The notes under the pieces: model-generated | The model's database searches: none | What the model saw: the letters and a program-made list of their open reading frames with translations, nothing else | What the model was told of the DNA's origin: nothing | Program-made: the position numbers and the translations under genes | NCBI GenBank assembly: GCA_050944435.1 | Contig: JBMNRB010000016.1 | Coordinates: 6,312-70,311 of the forward strand | Length of the DNA stretch: 64,000 nucleotides | Direction of reading: 5' to 3' | Source of the DNA: Ruminococcus_G sp050944435 | Lineage (GTDB): Bacteria > Bacillota > Clostridia > Lachnospirales > Lachnospiraceae | In this document: in pieces, positions 9,601 to 18,300 of the stretch | Layout of the letters: every line of letters starts with the position of its first letter | Numbering within the stretch: position 1 is the first letter of the stretch

Positions 9601-9681
9601 AGCCCATAAAACCAAGGTCTATAAGGGCTGGCCGGCGGTCACCGCCGTTAAATGTGCCGTGTGTTCGAGACCTTCCACACG
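9601..9681 (+). ncRNA. Structured leader RNA of queT, candidate preQ1-type riboswitch
   Basis: AGCCC (9601-9605) pairs with GGGCT (9625-9629). The loop between them contains AAGGTCT (9614-9620), which is exactly complementary to AGACCTT (9668-9674). That second segment sits in the loop of a CGTGTG/CACACG stem (9658-9663 with 9676-9681). A CGGCG/CGCCG hairpin (9633-9647) lies between. This gives a pseudoknot or kissing-loop fold upstream of a queuosine-precursor transporter, as expected for a preQ1 riboswitch. Layout fits a hairpin whose loop pairs downstream across an inserted stem, as in class III, but I cannot match a class consensus by eye. Confidence 0.5.
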
Positions 9682-9709
9682 TAAAAAAAATACTAAAGGA
9701 GTGATTGTC

Positions 9710-10204
9710 ATGAGAGACAAAAAAGTGGTGTTTATCACCCAGGCTGCCATGATTGCGGCCATCTATGTTGTGGTAACTGTAGTTTTTTCTGCATTCAGTT
9801 TTGGAGAAGTCCAGGTGAGGATTTCGGAAGCGCTTACGGTGCTGCCCATGTTCACGCCGGCAGCTATACCGGGACTCTTCATCGGATGCATTCTGGGCAA
9901 TACTTTAGGCGGCGCCATTGTGGTTGACGTTATCTTTGGAAGCCTGGCTACTTTGATCGGAGCTGCAGGTTCCTGGATGCTCAGAAAACATAAATTTCTT
10001 GTGCCGCTTCCGCCTATTCTGATGAATGTGCTGATCGTGCCTTTTGTGCTGAAGTACGGATACGGTGTGGCGCTTCCCATTCCTTTTATGATGGGAACAG
10101 TTGGAATCGGAGAGGTGATCTCCTGCGGTGTATTGGGCTATGCGCTGATCTTTGCTTTGGAGAAAGTTAAACATGTGATATTTAAGGAGACTCTGGTTTC
10201 CTAG
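9710..10204 (+). CDS. queT: QueT-family queuosine-precursor transporter (ECF S component)
   Basis: A 164-residue membrane protein that should capture a queuosine precursor such as preQ1 and work with an energy-coupling module encoded elsewhere. ATG 9710 follows AAAGGAG with 8 bases spacing. Five to six hydrophobic helices are visible. FGEVQVRISEALTVLP near residues 28-43 is a hallmark of the QueT family, followed by FIGCILGN. Expression is probably controlled by the structured leader at 9601-9681, and the gene forms a single-gene unit with a terminator at 10221. Confidence 0.88.
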   Translation: MRDKKVVFITQAAMIAAIYVVVTVVFSAFSFGEVQVRISEALTVLPMFTPAAIPGLFIGCILGNTLGGAIVVDVIFGSLATLIGAAGSWMLRKHKFLVPLPPILMNVLIVPFVLKYGYGVALPIPFMMGTVGIGEVISCGVLGYALIFALEKVKHVIFKETLVS

Positions 10205-10220
10205 AAACGAACGAAAAATC

Positions 10221-10250
10221 AAGAGGGGATGCAGATGCATTCTCTCTTTT
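10221..10250 (+). terminator. Intrinsic terminator of queT
   Basis: AGAGGGGATGCA pairs imperfectly with TGCATTCTCTCT, followed by a T-run (10247-10250). It sits 17 bases after the queT stop. Confidence 0.8.
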
Positions 10251-10256
10251 ATATTC

Positions 10257-10285
10257 TTGACAAATGTCGAAAACTTTTTTACAAT
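10257..10285 (+). promoter_or_regulatory. Near-consensus SigA promoter
   Basis: TTGACA (10257-10262), 17 bases, TACAAT (10280-10285). It lies directly after the queT terminator. The predicted start near 10292 leaves only about 8 bases before the GGAGG at 10300. Confidence 0.85.
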
Positions 10286-10312
10286 TTTTGTGTATGGATG
10301 GAGGTAATGCCA

Positions 10313-10546
10313 TTGAGAACCATGGAATTTAAGATGGAACGTCACGGCTTGCTGGAAGTGGGGCAGGAGGTGGAGGTAACGGAGAGTGCGCTCCCCACTT
10401 CTTACTATTATACCATTATTCCTGCGGTGGCCATGAGCAAAAATTATGCCGCCCATGAGAGGCTGAAGGCCAGGAAAGGAATCGTAAAAGAGATCAATGT
10501 GACGGAGCGGGGCTATTATACCAATGTGGAGTTTGAAGAGGAATAG
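10313..10546 (+). CDS. Small conserved-looking protein of unknown function
   Basis: A 77-residue protein I do not recognise. TTG 10313 is chosen because GGAGG (10300-10304) lies 8 bases upstream and the promoter places the transcript start near 10292, ruling out starts further upstream; ATG 10307 and ATG 10322 are in-frame alternatives. The protein is soluble and mixed-charge, with EVGQEVEVTE near the start and a Tyr cluster (SYYYTII). Strand-like alternation and a VGQEV pattern suggest a small beta-barrel fold, but that is speculation. It has its own promoter and sits between queT and another small gene. Confidence 0.7.
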   Translation: MRTMEFKMERHGLLEVGQEVEVTESALPTSYYYTIIPAVAMSKNYAAHERLKARKGIVKEINVTERGYYTNVEFEEE

Positions 10547-10568
10547 ACAGATTATCCCCCGGGTGAGG

Positions 10569-10597
10569 TTGTGAGCAGGGAGATATGTTGCTATAAT
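10569..10597 (+). promoter_or_regulatory. Candidate promoter overlapping the ribosome binding site of the next gene
   Basis: TTGTGA (10569-10574), 17 bases, TATAAT (10592-10597). A start at the usual distance would fall in or beside the GGAGG at 10601-10605, giving an almost leaderless message. Either the promoter is fortuitous or the leader is extremely short. Confidence 0.5.
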
Positions 10598-10612
10598 AGT
10601 GGAGGAAAAAAG

Positions 10613-10840
10613 TTGAAAACTTATGAAGTAATATGGGAAATTTTTAATCAGTGTGCAAATAATCAGATGCGGGATGTTTTTTTTGACGAGATAGAGACGG
10701 ATAATCCAGAGGAATATGTAAAACATAAGTTTAAGGACAAGGTGCTGAAATACGATATGATTGATCAGGGAAACGGCAATCTTGTGTTTGACATTGTGAC
10801 TTCCGGGATCAAGCAGAGGATGACTTTTACAGAAGTTTAA
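10613..10840 (+). CDS. Small protein of unknown function
   Basis: A 75-residue protein not recognised. TTG 10613 is chosen for its GGAGG at 10601-10605; GTG 10571 would have no ribosome binding site. It starts LKTYEVIWEIFNQC and contains an acidic FFDEIETDNPEEY stretch and an aromatic, basic middle. There is no signal peptide or membrane helix. It is followed after 26 bases by the CsoR-type regulator, so the two may be co-transcribed. Confidence 0.7.
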   Translation: MKTYEVIWEIFNQCANNQMRDVFFDEIETDNPEEYVKHKFKDKVLKYDMIDQGNGNLVFDIVTSGIKQRMTFTEV

Positions 10841-10866
10841 GTTTCCCGTACACAGGAGGAAAGAAG

Positions 10867-11211
10867 TTGACGGAGAATAACAGGATACATACCCACGTGA
10901 TGGAGGATGGAACGGTTGTGGAACACTCCCATCCCCACAATCACACCCATACCCATCAGAATACAAAGGCGGTGATCAACCGTTTGTCCAGAGCCATCGG
11001 CCATCTGGAGTCTATAAAACGTATGGTGGAGGATGGCAGAGACTGCAGCGAGGTGCTGATTCAGCTTTCGGCGGTGAAGGCGGCCATCAACAATACGGGT
11101 AAGGTGATTCTTCAGGATCATATTGAACACTGTATCGTGGACGCCATTGAAAGTGGTGACAGGGATACGCTCAGAGAGCTTCAGAAAGCAATCGACAGAT
11201 TTATTAAATAA
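10867..11211 (+). CDS. CsoR/RcnR-family metal-sensing repressor
   Basis: A 114-residue all-helical regulator of the DUF156 family, which releases DNA on binding Cu(I), Ni/Co or related ligands. TTG 10867 follows AGGAGG. The N-terminus holds an unusual His-rich run (HSHPHNHTHTHQ, about residues 18-29) that could bind metal. The conserved ligand set is present: C60, H85 and C89, with the 25- and 4-residue spacing of copper-sensing CsoR. Family members usually control an efflux pump, but no pump gene is adjacent; the next gene is the Fe-S carrier Mrp. The cognate metal is therefore unknown. Confidence 0.88.
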   Translation: MTENNRIHTHVMEDGTVVEHSHPHNHTHTHQNTKAVINRLSRAIGHLESIKRMVEDGRDCSEVLIQLSAVKAAINNTGKVILQDHIEHCIVDAIESGDRDTLRELQKAIDRFIK

Positions 11212-11231
11212 AAGAGGAAAGAGGGAAAAAA

Positions 11232-12047
11232 ATGGCAAAAGAGTGCAGCAACACGTCATGTACAAAGGAAAGCTGTGAGGGATGCGCCAGCAGGCAGCCC
11301 CAGAGTTTCCAGGTGGAGATGAACAAGGATTCTAATATCGGGAAGGTAATCGGCATCATCAGTGGAAAAGGAGGAGTGGGCAAATCGCTGATTACGGCGT
11401 CCTTTGCCAATCAGCTTGCCGCCCAGGGCTTTCAGGTGGGCATTCTGGATGCGGATATCACCGGGCCGTCTATTCCCAAAATGTACGGGATTAAAGAAGC
11501 GGCCATGGCCAGTGAACGGGGGATTGAACCCAGAGTGACGGAAAACGGCATTAAGATTATGTCCATCAATCTGCTGCTGAAAAATGAAGAGGACCCGGTG
11601 ATATGGAGAGGGCCGGTGATCGCAAATATGGTAAAACAGTTCTGGACAGATGTGATCTGGGGGAACCTGGATTTCCTGCTGGTGGATATGCCTCCGGGAA
11701 CGGGGGACGTACCGCTGACGGTATTTCAGTCTCTGCCGGTGGATGGAGTCGTAGTGGTGACTTCTCCCCAGGATCTGGTGCGGATGATTGTGAAGAAAGC
11801 GGTTAAGATGGCGGAGATGATGAAAATATCCGTATTGGGTGTAGTGGAGAATTACAGCTATGCCGTTTGCCCTGACTGCGGGAAAAAGATTCCTATTTTT
11901 GGAGACAGCCGGATTGACCAGGTGGCCCAGGAGTATCAGCTTCCGGTGCTGGGAAAAATTCCCGTGCATCCTGAATATGCCAGGGCAGCCGATGAAGGCG
12001 CTTTCCACCAGGTAAAAATGGAAGAATTGAAAAGCATTCTGGGATGA
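11232..12047 (+). CDS. mrp: Mrp/NBP35-family Fe-S cluster carrier ATPase
   Basis: A 271-residue P-loop ATPase that binds and passes on Fe-S clusters in the cytoplasm. It has the deviant Walker A GKGGVGKS near residue 45-52, Walker B-like LLVDMPPGTGD near 152, and the C-terminal CPDCGKK Cys pair that bridges a 4Fe-4S cluster between subunits. The N-terminal extension has four more cysteines (CSNTSCTKESCEGC), as in NBP35-like members, and could hold a second cluster. It begins 20 bases after the metal sensor with AGAGGAAAGAGGG upstream, so the two are probably one unit. Confidence 0.92.
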   Translation: MAKECSNTSCTKESCEGCASRQPQSFQVEMNKDSNIGKVIGIISGKGGVGKSLITASFANQLAAQGFQVGILDADITGPSIPKMYGIKEAAMASERGIEPRVTENGIKIMSINLLLKNEEDPVIWRGPVIANMVKQFWTDVIWGNLDFLLVDMPPGTGDVPLTVFQSLPVDGVVVVTSPQDLVRMIVKKAVKMAEMMKISVLGVVENYSYAVCPDCGKKIPIFGDSRIDQVAQEYQLPVLGKIPVHPEYARAADEGAFHQVKMEELKSILG

Positions 12048-12126
12048 CAGAACAAAGACAGGCAGTTTTCGTAAATAAGTACCGGAAACAGATGTTTACA
12101 GAGGGAAAAATTGGGCAAGAATTCAA

Positions 12127-12155
12127 TTGACTTTCACAGACCCCGGTGCCATAAT
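12127..12155 (+). promoter_or_regulatory. Promoter of the HPr-like gene
   Basis: TTGACT (12127-12132), 17 bases, CATAAT (12150-12155). It would start a leader of about 40 bases. Confidence 0.65.
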
Positions 12156-12203
12156 ATGCTAAAGAAAAAATTTTATATGTTTCATAAAGCGAGGGATGAT
12201 ATT

Positions 12204-12431
12204 ATGGCAGAATGTAAAATCAAATTGAATGCCACAGAAGATGTACGTGAATTTGTAGCGGCTGCCGGTAAATGTGATTTTGACATCGATATTTTTTATA
12301 ACAGAGTTGTTATTGATGCGAAATCTATTCTGGGAATTCTGAGTATGGATCTTACAAAGCCGCTCACGGTACAGTGTTACGGTGAGAATCAGGAATTTAA
12401 CCGCACGCTGAAAAAGTTTGCGATTGCCTGA
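12204..12431 (+). CDS. HPr-like protein lacking the phosphorylatable histidine
   Basis: A 75-residue protein of the HPr fold. ATG 12204 has GAGGGA upstream and the promoter at 12127 excludes earlier starts. The second half matches HPr, including AKSILGILSM, where the Ser corresponds to the regulatory Ser46 of HPr. The His15 region (usually HARPA) is replaced by NATEDVREFVAAAG and is shortened. It therefore cannot accept phosphate from enzyme I in the usual way. It may be a Crh-like regulatory partner or an unrelated adaptor; the role is not established. It stands alone between its own promoter and a strong terminator. Confidence 0.82.
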   Translation: MAECKIKLNATEDVREFVAAAGKCDFDIDIFYNRVVIDAKSILGILSMDLTKPLTVQCYGENQEFNRTLKKFAIA

Positions 12432-12458
12432 ATGATAGTATCACATGGGAAAGTAAAG

Positions 12459-12496
12459 ATGCAGAATGCCGTTTTGGCATTCTGCATTTGTTTTTT
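12459..12496 (+). terminator. Strong intrinsic terminator
   Basis: ATGCAGAATGCC pairs perfectly with GGCATTCTGCAT across a GTTTT loop, followed by a T-rich run ending in six Ts. It lies only a few bases before the helicase start codon at 12501. Confidence 0.9.
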
Positions 12497-12500
12497 AGAT

Positions 12501-14867
12501 ATGGAAAAAGATACAATAAAAATATCCGTCCGCAGTCTGGTGGAGTTTATTTTACGTTATGGAGACTTGGACAGCAAAAGAGGAGGCGGCATGGATCGGG
12601 ACGCCATGCTGCTGGGTGGAAAGATACATCGAAAAATTCAAAAAAGCATGGGAGCAGGTTATCGTTCCGAAGTGACTTTGCGCTACCAGAAGGAGTATGA
12701 CGATTTCCGCATTCTTCTGGAGGGAAGGGCCGATGGGATTGTAGAGGAAGAAGGCGGAGTGCTCATCGATGAAATCAAGGGAACCTTCCGGGAAGTGGAA
12801 GAGATCCGGGGGCCGGCGCCTCTTCACCTGGCTCAGGCCAAATGTTATGGATGGATGTATGCCAGAGATCACCGGTGTGAGAAAGTGACGGTTCAGGTCA
12901 CCTACTGTCATCTGGAAAGCGAAGAAATCCGAAGGTTTCAGGAAGAGTATAAGCCGGAAGAACTGGAACTGTGGTTTGACAGCCTTCTGGGAAAATACTA
13001 TCCCTGGGCCAGTTTCCAGCATACCTGGAAGATCAGGAGAAGGACTTCCATGGCAGGACTTCAGTTTCCTTTTCCCTATCGGGAGGGGCAAAGAAACATT
13101 GTGGCCAGCGTATACCACACAATCCGGCAGAACAAAGAACTTTTCGTACAGGCGCCCACCGGCGTGGGAAAGACCATGTCGGTTATTTTTCCGGCGGTGC
13201 GGGCCGTGGGAGAGGGGATGGGGGAGAAAATTTTTTATCTCACCGCCCGAACCATCGCCCGTCAGGTAGCAGAGGAAGCATTTTCTATTCTGAAAAGTCA
13301 TGGCCTGGAATACAAAGTGATCACCCTGACAGCCAGGGAGAAAATGTGCGTCTGTCCGGAGCCGGACTGCAGTCCGCTGACCTGTCCCCGGGCAAAAGGC
13401 CATTTCGACCGGGTGAATGATGCGGTCTTTGAGCTTCTCACAGGGCAAGATGAGTATACAAGAGAACTTCTGCAAAAACACAGCGAAAAATGGAATGTCT
13501 GTCCCTATGAGATGAGCCTGGATCTGGCGGTGTGGGCGGACGCGGTTATCTGTGATTATAACTATGTATTTGATCCCAGGGTACATCTGCGCCGTTTTTT
13601 TGGCGATACGGTAAAGGGAGAGTATATCTTTCTGATTGACGAGGCACATAATCTGGCAGAGCGGGGACGTGAAATGTACAGTGCCCTTCTTTGCAAAGAA
13701 GATGTGCTGAAAATAAAAGAAAAACTAAAATCCCGCAGCAAAAAAGCGGCGCGTTTTCTGAACCGGGCCAATCGGCAGCTTCTGGAAATGAAGCGGGAAT
13801 GCGATACCTATCAGATTATTTCCGGGCCGGGAGCGCTGCCCCTTACGCTGATGAACCTCCAGGGAGAGTTGGAAAAATTCCTGGAGGAGGCGCCGGATGA
13901 CGAACTGAAAAAAGAGGTGCTGGAATTCTATTTTCAGATTTGTACTTTTTTAAATGTCTGTGATCTTCTGGATGAAAATTATGTGGTTTATACGTATCAC
14001 GATGAAAACGGAAGGTTTTATCTTAGGCTGTTCTGTGTAAATCCGGCGGATAATCTGCAGCAGTATTTAAAAAAGGGAAGGGGAACCGTGTTCTTTTCCG
14101 CCACCCTCCTTCCCATTGGGTATTATAAGCGGCTGCTGGGAAGCCGGCAGGAGGAAGATTATGCCATATATGTGGAATCGCCTTTTCCCGAGGAAAACCG
14201 CCGGATATTGATCGGGCGGGAGGTCAGCAGCCGCTACAGGAGGAGAGGACCCAGAGAGTACGAGAAAATTGCCCGGTATATTTACAGAATTTTATCTGCT
14301 CATCGGGGAAATTATATGGTATTCTTTCCCTCCTACCAGATGATGGATGATGTGTTTGCGGTGTTTTCCCGGAAGTATGGGATGGAGGAAAACATTCAGT
14401 GTCTCCTCCAGTCTCCCACCATGGAAGAAGAGCAGCGGGAAGAATTTTTACAGAAGTTTGAGGAGGGCCATGAGAACTCAGTGGTGGGGTTCTGCGTGAT
14501 GGGCGGCATTTTTTCCGAGGGGATTGATCTGATCGGTGAAAGGCTGATCGGAGCGGTGCTGGTGGGAACGGGAATTCCCGGCGTCAGTATGGAACGGGAG
14601 ATTCTGATGAAATATTACGAAGAACAGGGAGAAAACGGATTCGACTATGCTTACCGATATCCCGGCATGAATAAGGTTCTGCAGGCGGCGGGCCGGGTGA
14701 TCCGCAGGGAGCAGGACCGGGGAATTGTGGCTCTTTTGGATGAACGTTTTCTTACGTATGAATACCGCTGTCTGTTTCCCAGGGAATGGAAATCCTATTG
14801 GCCCTGTACGCTGGGTGAACTGGACAGTATTCTCAAAGAGTTTTGGTCAGGAGGTCACTGTTCTTGA
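12501..14867 (+). CDS. PD-(D/E)XK nuclease fused to XPD/DinG-type Fe-S helicase
   Basis: A 788-residue SF2 helicase with an N-terminal nuclease-like domain. Residues 1-170 carry a PD-(D/E)XK pattern: D78 in GRADGI, E91 and K93 in DEIKG, and Q112 with Tyr in QAKCYGWMY. The helicase has Walker A QAPTGVGKT (217-225), four cysteines (C283, C285, C290, C295) placed like the Fe-S cluster of XPD/DinG, DEAH at 380-383 and motif VI QAAGRVIRR. It probably unwinds damaged or structured DNA and may cut it. ATG 12501 has no Shine-Dalgarno site and directly follows a terminator; ATG 12591 has AGGAGG but would drop the first 30 residues of the nuclease domain. Expression may need read-through. Confidence 0.88.
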   Translation: MEKDTIKISVRSLVEFILRYGDLDSKRGGGMDRDAMLLGGKIHRKIQKSMGAGYRSEVTLRYQKEYDDFRILLEGRADGIVEEEGGVLIDEIKGTFREVEEIRGPAPLHLAQAKCYGWMYARDHRCEKVTVQVTYCHLESEEIRRFQEEYKPEELELWFDSLLGKYYPWASFQHTWKIRRRTSMAGLQFPFPYREGQRNIVASVYHTIRQNKELFVQAPTGVGKTMSVIFPAVRAVGEGMGEKIFYLTARTIARQVAEEAFSILKSHGLEYKVITLTAREKMCVCPEPDCSPLTCPRAKGHFDRVNDAVFELLTGQDEYTRELLQKHSEKWNVCPYEMSLDLAVWADAVICDYNYVFDPRVHLRRFFGDTVKGEYIFLIDEAHNLAERGREMYSALLCKEDVLKIKEKLKSRSKKAARFLNRANRQLLEMKRECDTYQIISGPGALPLTLMNLQGELEKFLEEAPDDELKKEVLEFYFQICTFLNVCDLLDENYVVYTYHDENGRFYLRLFCVNPADNLQQYLKKGRGTVFFSATLLPIGYYKRLLGSRQEEDYAIYVESPFPEENRRILIGREVSSRYRRRGPREYEKIARYIYRILSAHRGNYMVFFPSYQMMDDVFAVFSRKYGMEENIQCLLQSPTMEEEQREEFLQKFEEGHENSVVGFCVMGGIFSEGIDLIGERLIGAVLVGTGIPGVSMEREILMKYYEEQGENGFDYAYRYPGMNKVLQAAGRVIRREQDRGIVALLDERFLTYEYRCLFPREWKSYWPCTLGELDSILKEFWSGGHCS

Positions 14868-14893
14868 CGGGTACAGACATTATTCGCTATAAT
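14864..14893 (+). promoter_or_regulatory. Promoter of ridA-purL
   Basis: TTGACG (14864-14869), 18 bases, TATAAT (14888-14893). The -35 box overlaps the helicase stop codon. Confidence 0.8.
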
Positions 14894-14937
14894 GGATTCT
14901 ATAGAAAGAACATTTTCTTTAAGAGAGGAGAACAATC

Positions 14938-15312
14938 ATGAAGACAGTCAGCACGACAAAGGCGCCGGCGGCTATCGGGCCCTATTCTCAGGCGATGATC
15001 GTAAATGGTATGGTATTTACTTCAGGGCAGATTCCCATTGATCCGGCCACGGGTGATATCACAGAAGGCGGAATCCGGGAACAGGCCCATCAGGTGATGA
15101 AGAATCTGGGGGAAGTTCTGAAGGAAGCAGGGTCCAGCTATGAGCAGGCGGTGAAGACGACTTGTTTTCTTGCAGATATGGATGACTTCGCGGCGTTCAA
15201 CGAAGTTTACGGCGCATATTTTACCGGACGTCCTGCCCGATCCTGTGTGGCGGTGAAGGCACTGCCGAAAAATGTGCTCTGTGAAGTGGAAGTCATTGCA
15301 GTTATACAGTAA
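14938..15312 (+). CDS. ridA: RidA-family enamine/imine deaminase
   Basis: A 124-residue YjgF/YER057c/UK114 protein. RidA hydrolyses reactive enamine/imine intermediates such as 2-aminoacrylate and protects PLP enzymes. It is full length and has the signature region RSCVAVKALPKNVLCEVE near the C-terminus, including the substrate-binding Arg and the Glu of CEVE. AGAGAGGAG precedes ATG 14938. It shares a promoter with purL, which starts 20 bases downstream; whether the pairing is functional is unknown. Confidence 0.93.
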   Translation: MKTVSTTKAPAAIGPYSQAMIVNGMVFTSGQIPIDPATGDITEGGIREQAHQVMKNLGEVLKEAGSSYEQAVKTTCFLADMDDFAAFNEVYGAYFTGRPARSCVAVKALPKNVLCEVEVIAVIQ

Positions 15313-15332
15313 GAGGGAGAGGAGAAGTATAC

Positions 15333-18300
15333 ATGGTAAGACGAGTTTACGTAGAGAAAAAACCGGATTATGGGGTGCAGGCGAAAGAGCTGAGCCATGA
15401 GATCAGCAGCTATCTGGGAATTAAGGGAGTGGAGAAGGTAAGAGTTCTCATCCGCTATGACGTGGAAAACATTTCTGATGAAGTGTTTGAAAAAGCATGT
15501 CACAGTGTATTTTCCGAGCCGCCGGTGGATGTGCTCTACCGTGAAAATTTTGAAATGGCGGAGGGCGCCAGAGTGTTTTCTGTGGAATATCTTCCGGGAC
15601 AGTTTGATCAGAGAGCGGATTCTGCCGTGCAGTGCATTCAGTTTTTAAAGGAAGATGAAAAGCCGATTATCCGTTCTGCAACGACATATGTGTTGGAAGG
15701 GGCGATCACGGATGAAGAATTTGCAGCGGTGAAGAACCATTGTATTAACCCGGTGGATTCCCGGGAAACCGATATGGTAAAACCGGATACGCTGGTGACT
15801 GTTTTTGATGAGCCGGCGGAGGTGAAGATTTTCGACGGCTTTACCAACATGGATGAAGCACAGCTTAGGGAATTGTATCAGTCGTTGAATCTGGCCATGA
15901 CCTTTAAGGATTTTCTTCACATCCACCGTTATTTCTGCGGAGAGGAAAAAAGGGATCCTACGATGACGGAAATTCGCGTGCTGGATACTTACTGGTCTGA
16001 TCACTGCCGCCACACTACCTTTTCCACGGAGCTTACGAAAGTGGAGTTCAAGGACGGAGATTACAAGGAACCCATCGTCCGCACTTATCAGCGGTATCTG
16101 GCAGACCGGGCGGAGATTTTCAAAGGCAGAGACGATAAATTTGTATGCCTGATGGACCTGGCGCTGATGGCCATGAGGAAGCTGAAGGCGGAAGGCAAAC
16201 TGGAAGATCAGGAGGAATCTGAGGAGATCAATGCATGCAGCATTGTGGTACCGGTGGATGTGGACGGAGTTGAAGAAGAGTGGCTGATCAACTTTAAAAA
16301 CGAGACTCACAATCACCCCACGGAGATTGAGCCTTTCGGCGGTGCGGCCACCTGTCTGGGCGGCGCGATCCGCGATCCCCTCTCTGGAAGAACTTACGTT
16401 TATCAGGCCATGAGAGTAACGGGGGCGGCAGATCCCACTGTTTCGGTGAAAGATACGATGAAGGGTAAGCTGCCGCAGAAAAAACTGGTGCGTTCAGCCG
16501 CCCATGGATACAGTTCCTACGGAAATCAGATTGGTCTGGCTACCGGTTACGTAAAAGAAATTTATCATCCCGATTATGTGGCGAAACGTATGGAGATCGG
16601 AGCGGTGATGGGAGCAGCGCCCCGCAGAGCCGTGATCCGCAAAACTTCTGATCCGGGAGATATCATTATTCTTCTGGGAGGCCGTACCGGCCGTGACGGC
16701 TGCGGCGGCGCCACCGGTTCTTCCAAGGTACACACGGAGGAATCCATCGAAACCTGCGGCGCTGAAGTTCAAAAGGGTAACGCTCCCACGGAACGGAAGA
16801 TACAGAGAATGTTTCGCCGGGAGGAAGTCAGCCGCCTCATTAAGAAGTGCAACGATTTCGGCGCCGGCGGCGTGTCTGTTGCCATCGGTGAGCTGGCGGC
16901 CGGACTGGAAGTAAATCTGGATAAAGTGCCTAAAAAATATGCCGGTCTTGACGGAACGGAAATCGCTATTTCAGAATCCCAGGAAAGGATGGCCGTGGTG
17001 GTAGATCCTTCCAATGTGCAGGAGTTTTTGAAATACGCCAATGAGGAAAATCTGGAGGCTGTGGAAGTGGCTGTGGTTACTGAGAGCCCCCGTCTGGTGC
17101 TTAAATGGAGGGGAAAAGAGATCGTCAATATTTCCAGGGCATTCCTTGATACCAATGGAGCTCATCAGGAAACGGAAGTATTGGTGGACATCCCCAACCG
17201 TGAAGGCAATGTGCTGAACAGGAAGGAAGAAGTAGGGGAAGTAAAAGAGACCTGGCTGAATACGCTGAAGGATCTCAATGTATGTTCTCAGAAAGGTCTG
17301 GTGGAGATGTTTGACTCCTCCATCGGAGCGGGCAGCGTGGTAATGCCCTATGGCGGCCAGTACCAGATGACGGAAACCCAGGCTATGGTGGCCAAGGTTC
17401 CGGTGCTAAATGGAAAGACCAACACAGTGACGATGATGAGTTACGGTTTTGATCCTTATGTATCCAGTTGGAGTCCATACCACGGGGCCGTCTATGCGGT
17501 GACGGAGTCCATTGCCCGCATCGTGGCCTCCGGCGGCGATTACAAAAAGATCCGCTTTACTTTCCAGGAATATTTCCGGAGAATGACAGAGGATCCTTCC
17601 AGATGGAGTCAGCCCTTTGCAGCCCTTCTGGGAGCCTATGACGCTCAGCTTGGTTTTGGCCTGCCTTCCATCGGCGGAAAGGACAGTATGTCGGGGACCT
17701 TCAATGATATCGATGTTCCCCCCACCCTGGTTTCCTTTGCGGTGGATGTGGCGAAACAGCAGGATATCATTACACCGGAGCTGAAGGAAGCGGGAAATCG
17801 TCTGGTGTGGATTCGTCTGCCCAAGGATGAATACGATCTTCCAGATTATGAAAAAACCATGGATCTCTATGATCGGCTGCACCAGGATATGCAGGCAGGG
17901 CGCGTGGTGTCTGCCTATGCGCTGGATCGTCACGGAATTGCCGCAGCGGTCAGCAAGATGGCTTTTGGAAACAGAATGGGCGTGAAGATTGAACACGATC
18001 TGGATCCAAGAGATTTCTTTGCACCGGGATTCGGTGATCTTCTCTGTGAGGTGAAAGACGGAAAAGTAGGAGAATTGGCCTGCACATACCGGGTAATCGG
18101 TGAGGTAACGGACAAGGATGCTTTCGTATACGGAAATGTATCCATTCCCTTCGAGGAAGCGCTGGACGCCTGGAAGGGTACCCTGGAGAAGGTATTTAAG
18201 ACGAAAGGGACCCAGGATACGGCGCCGGTGGAGAGTCCGCTGTATCAGGGAGATTCCTTCTACATCTGTAAACATAAAACCGCCCGGCCTACCGTATTTA

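Noticed and set aside
10867..11211. His-rich small protein as a metallochaperone
   Set aside because: The helical core with C60, H85 and C89 at CsoR spacing makes it a repressor; the His run is only an N-terminal extension.
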